From Siphlonurus alternatus (lineage: Eukaryota > Arthropoda > Insecta > Ephemeroptera > Siphlonuridae): a stretch of DNA of 64,000 nucleotides. The stretch is taken from contig OX463787.1 of NCBI GenBank assembly GCA_949825025.1, positions 13,885,707 to 13,949,706 on the forward strand, read 5' to 3'. Each line of letters opens with the position of its first letter. Position 1 is the stretch's first letter. The notes below the pieces were generated by a model. That model saw only the letters and a program-made list of their open reading frames with translations, searched no databases and was not told the DNA's origin. The translations under genes and the position numbers were made by a program. Positions 61,101-64,000 of the stretch are shown piece by piece.

Positions 61101-61171
61101 GGGTGGTTTCCATGGAGACGGACGTGTTGTAGCCCGCCTCACTCATCGTATCCAGTTCTTGTTTACGTCGC
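58139..61171 (-). CDS. Muscarinic acetylcholine receptor, last two coding exons (partial)
   Basis: Minus-strand exons: 61004-61171 and 58139-58697, GT-AG, joined in phase with one split codon; about 240 residues are visible. The first exon and most of the second are the third cytoplasmic loop (RRKQELDTMSEAG, then STESVYTILIRLP, a word I know from insect muscarinic receptors). A lysine-rich stretch before KKAAKTLSAILLVF opens helix 6, which has the SWLPYN motif. ECL3 holds TSCEDC, and helix 7 has YMNSFCNPLCYALCN with the NPxxY-type motif. The C-terminal tail is short (CKWQSRNRAALNRGYYN). The receptor is a class A G-protein-coupled receptor of the plasma membrane that binds acetylcholine. Helices 1-5 must lie upstream; no exon for them was found up to 64000. 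The subtype (A, B or C) is not settled. Confidence 0.88.
58757..58842. repeat. Short inverted repeat with GTCTTCTACTCG / CGAGCAGAAGAC
   Basis: AGTCTTCTACTCGCACAATG faces CAACGAGCAGAAGACTTTTG, with ACAATACTTTGTTTA between. Diverged relatives are at 6545-6650 and 56578-56640. It lies in the receptor intron. Confidence 0.6.
58850..59600. other. AT-rich receptor intron DNA
   Basis: Only a short (ATT)n run at 59540-59565 is seen. Confidence 0.5.
59602..59878. mobile_element. Short palindromic MITE related to the TTAAGGTAGAGATAAC family
   Basis: TTAAGGGTAAGATAACGCG at the left faces CGTGTTATCTTACC. The arms share TTGATTAACATGTAAACC and CCATGGGAAAGCCCTATAC with 22301-22692. It is shorter and more diverged. 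Confidence 0.7.
60322..60916. mobile_element. GGYGGATTCA-family MITE split by a LINE 3' end
   Basis: The left part 60322-60460 and right part about 60839-60916 together match the complete copy at 34749-34966 in reverse. Between them is about 380 bp with the LINE 3' block TGATGTGATCCATGCTGTAC and a terminal (GAATTT)n tail at 60826-60838. The LINE therefore landed in an existing MITE. Confidence 0.75.
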
Positions 61172-61179
61172 CTGGAACA

Positions 61180-62100
61180 TTGATAACGTTAGACGAGGTT
61201 TCGTGGAACTAGTTAACGTGTATTATATGGTGTGTGAATGCATAAATTTGATCGGTGTCCTCCCTGGCTGTTCACGTAATGTATTCTTACTAATGGAGTT
61301 ATGCAGTATATACCAACTTCCAAGGGATATAAAAATATACTCGAGTTCACCAAATTCATTTATGTAACAATCTACTACTATCTACAAACAATTAAGCAAT
61401 GAGAGGAGAAATTTGCAGTTTTACATAATGAATAAATCATGACGTTAATTAATTTTTTTTTTTTTTTTTCTTACAGTAATATATTTTAAGATCTAATACT
61501 TTTTTATTTTAAAATCATTTTTACAAATATTCAACAATTTTTAATTTTTTTATTTGAACAATAAATTTATAATTTGTTATAAATTTAAAACAATTTTACC
61601 ATGTATTTTTTTCCTTAATATTTTTATAAAAATCAATAAAATTAAATTAGGTATTAAAAATAATAATTAACTTTTTGCAAAAATATTTAATTAAAAAAAA
61701 CTAAACAGTACAAGTGTAAAATGTTGCGTCTATAAATCTCTCTATAATAGGTTAAAGAAAATAATGAACATAACCGTGCATTAAAGCTTGCTTACAGAAA
61801 CTCCCTCTATAATAATAAAATGAATTGATTTAGCGCCCCACTAAACTCCCTTACAGAGGTGTGAAAAGAAATAAGCCAAGTTAATGAAATTAGTGACAAT
61901 GGACTGCACAGGAATCAGACACCATGATGCAATATTCAGCAACAACAATATTATATTATTAGTATCTTATCTATAATATCTAAAAATATTAGTATCTTTG
62001 ATCAGGGTATATAGTAAAATATATATATAAAAAAGCGAGTTCTCATAATATATAATAATTCTACAAGTATAATTAATAACGTTATCTTCAAAACTGGATA
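61180..62100. other. AT-rich receptor intron or upstream DNA
   Basis: No further receptor exon with a G-protein-coupled receptor motif was recognised on the minus strand. Confidence 0.45.
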
Positions 62101-62109
62101 AATTTACAT

Positions 62110-62251
62110 TGGGTGCGATCCACGAAGCAGTTAGCCAGGTTTCTGACCACGTTTAACTATACCTGTTTTACGTGTTAATCCACCTAGTTAAACGTGGTTA
62201 AGCTAAACATGGTTAGAAACCTGTGGCTAACTGCTTCGTGAATCGCACCCA
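62110..62251. mobile_element. Palindromic MITE of the CACGAAGCAGTTAGCCAGG family, best copy
   Basis: GGGTGCGATCCACGAAGCAG faces CTGCTTCGTGAATCGCACCC. The whole 140 bp is one hairpin with a centre around CACCTAGTTAAACGTGG. Confidence 0.85.
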
Positions 62252-62546
62252 TTCCAACTAAAAGCTTTAATTCTAGTTCTAGATTGTTGTTTATCCGGTT
62301 TTGATATTGACGGTATTATTTGCTTCTTACATGAAAAAGTTAATGTGTTACATGACTAAAAATAACTCTCATAAGTTAGTGATAATTATTGACACTTAAT
62401 AATATTGACGTTTAGCACACCTATATTAATAGTAAAAGGGCTTTATTTATAAAAAAAAAAAAAGGCGTTGTAAAAGCTTGCTGGATGTTTAACTAACAAT
62501 TAAGACCTCTACACACCACATACTATATATATACAGTGAGGGGGAT

Positions 62547-64000
62547 TCAAAAAGACTTATCCGCGAGACTTGGCCGGCGGATAACTTGTCCACGTTCTAG
62601 TCTGGATAACCTAAATACTTAGCCGCGCGGACAAGTATAAGGCTGGACAAGGGTTTGGATATGTCGGTCTGGACAAAAGTCATTTGGCCAAGCCTGTTGG
62701 CTGAAGTCCCGCGGACAACTAACCGCGCGGCTAAGTCTCGTGGACAAATCTCCCACCTGGATAAGGTTTTTAATTACGCCGCCATCTTGGATTACGTGTT
62801 AAATACGGTGATAATTGGACCGCCATATATCGTGATTTTATATTATATTACGTAAATATTGTGTTTAAAATTAATGTCATTCCAATCTTATTATTATTGG
62901 GGTGACATGGTTTAAAATTTTTGGCGCTTTTAACATTTTTTGTTATATTTCTCTAATTTCCCGTTCTGTGCGAGGCGCTGGTGGCATAATAATAAATTCA
63001 TCGTTCATCGAGCCTCGCTGAATAACCCACGTTTTTTTTTTCAATAAATTTATACCTTATACCCAATATTTGGATTAAATAATGGGTTTTTATTATCATA
63101 TGATTATACTCTATTACAATTAATGACGGTACGTGAAATATCCATTAGAAAATTGCTTATTTTGACGACATTTGAGGGCTTGATTTCAACCTCCTTGATT
63201 TTAGAGTTCATTTTCTGTTTGCCTCATTTACTTATTTTTAACATACAGGAGTTCATACTCCTTAATTAAATGCTACCAGACGAATTATTAACTTATAAAG
63301 AGCTTTATTTTTAATAACTAATATTCGTGTTTAAATGTAAAAGTATCAAAAATTCGCAGATGAAGTATCAGAAAATTACAGATGAATGGTATCATATCAT
63401 AGAGCCATCATAACTCGTCAAATTAAGCAATTTAACGTTAGATATTTCACTTACCTTTATGAAATGTCATAGAGTAGTGTATTCTTGGGCTGGCCTTGTG
63501 CAATTATAGACAAAAATATCAGGTATTAATCGTCTAATTATTGAAAAATGAGCATAACAAAATGTGTGCCAACAAAGAGGGCGGGGCTTGCTGATGATAT
63601 AGAAAAGGGGGAGCGGGGGGAGGTAAACATTGAATATAAGCGCTAAATGTTTAAAACTAATTTTCCTATGTCTTATGCAAACTACACAAATTGATATTTA
63701 ATCAAATTTGAACACAGTTGTTTAATAAATTAGCAATGAATCATCATATATGTAGATCCAATTACCTCCATATTTTACACGTAATCCAAGATGGCGGCGT
63801 AATTAAAAACCTTATCCAGGTGGGTGATTTGTCCACGAGACTTAGCCGCGCGGTTAGTTGTCCGCGGGACTTTAGCCAACAGGCTTGGCCAAATGACTTT
63901 TGTCCAGACCGACGTATCCAAACCCTTGTCCAGCCTTATACTTGTCCGCGCGGCCAAGTATTTAGGTTATCCAGACTAGAACGTGGACAAGTTATCCGCC
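62547..64000. mobile_element. Second long-inverted-repeat element, cut by the window end
   Basis: The arms 62547-62815 and 63766-64000 match in reverse over about 235 bp, with AAGATGGCGGCGTAATTAAA, GACTTAGCCGCGCGG and GGACAAGT words. The left arm seems to start near 62547. The right arm is cut at 64000, where GGATAACTTGTCCACG is reached. The 950-bp interior shows no gene. Like the 8682-14576 element it has long ends made of repeated GC-rich words. Confidence 0.8.

Noticed and set aside
61180..64000. Further muscarinic receptor exons upstream
   Set aside because: No minus-strand stretch with helix 1-5 motifs such as DRY was found; the exons are probably beyond the window.

Overview
This is an AT-rich eukaryotic window, almost certainly from an insect. 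The signs are spliced genes with GT-AG introns, a muscarinic acetylcholine receptor whose third-loop sequence is of the arthropod type, a tandem array of rolling-stone-like membrane proteins, and small secreted lectin and trypsin-fold proteins. A sap-feeding or other AT-rich lineage such as Hemiptera is a guess; nothing here fixes the order.

Six host genes could be modelled exon by exon. (1) A secreted C-type lectin on the plus strand (15475-18736, 5 exons, 174 aa), with a TATA box. (2-4) Three tandem rolling-stone-like six-helix membrane proteins on the minus strand (copy A 20140-22838, copy B 24234-28013, copy C 30523-35742). Each has four exons; exon 2 (241 nt) and exon 3 (108 nt) have the same length in all three. 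(5) A trypsin-fold gene on the plus strand (45919-50183, 7 exons, 265 aa) whose catalytic His and Ser are both replaced, so it encodes a serine protease homolog. (6) The last two coding exons of a muscarinic acetylcholine receptor on the minus strand (58139-61171), whose upstream exons lie in or beyond the right edge.

The rest is dominated by transposable elements, many delimited here by inverted repeats and target-site duplications (TSDs). The largest is a 5.9 kb foldback-like element (8682-14576) with long inverted ends, a 69-bp tandem repeat in one end, and a perfect 8-bp TSD; it carries a smaller nested element. It sits in the first intron of a broken, inverted copy of the lectin promoter and first exon. 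Others are an internally deleted hAT element (40571-42482), a hAT-type MITE (44852-45220), an 0.8 kb element (36016-36813), a second long-inverted-repeat element running off the right end (from about 62547), a dead jockey-like LINE (37908-39412) with several 3' fragments, many palindromic MITEs in at least eight families, and SINEs with tRNA-like and 5S-rRNA-like heads. Several families carry sequences that match transcription-factor sites (CCGGAAGT, TGACGTCA, TATCGATA).

Layout: 1-8.6 kb repeats only; 8.7-14.6 kb foldback element; 14.6-18.7 kb lectin and its inverted broken copy; 20-36 kb rolling-stone array; 36-45 kb transposons; 45.9-50.2 kb protease homolog; 50-58 kb AT-rich repeats; 58-61 kb receptor; 62.5-64 kb long inverted-repeat element.
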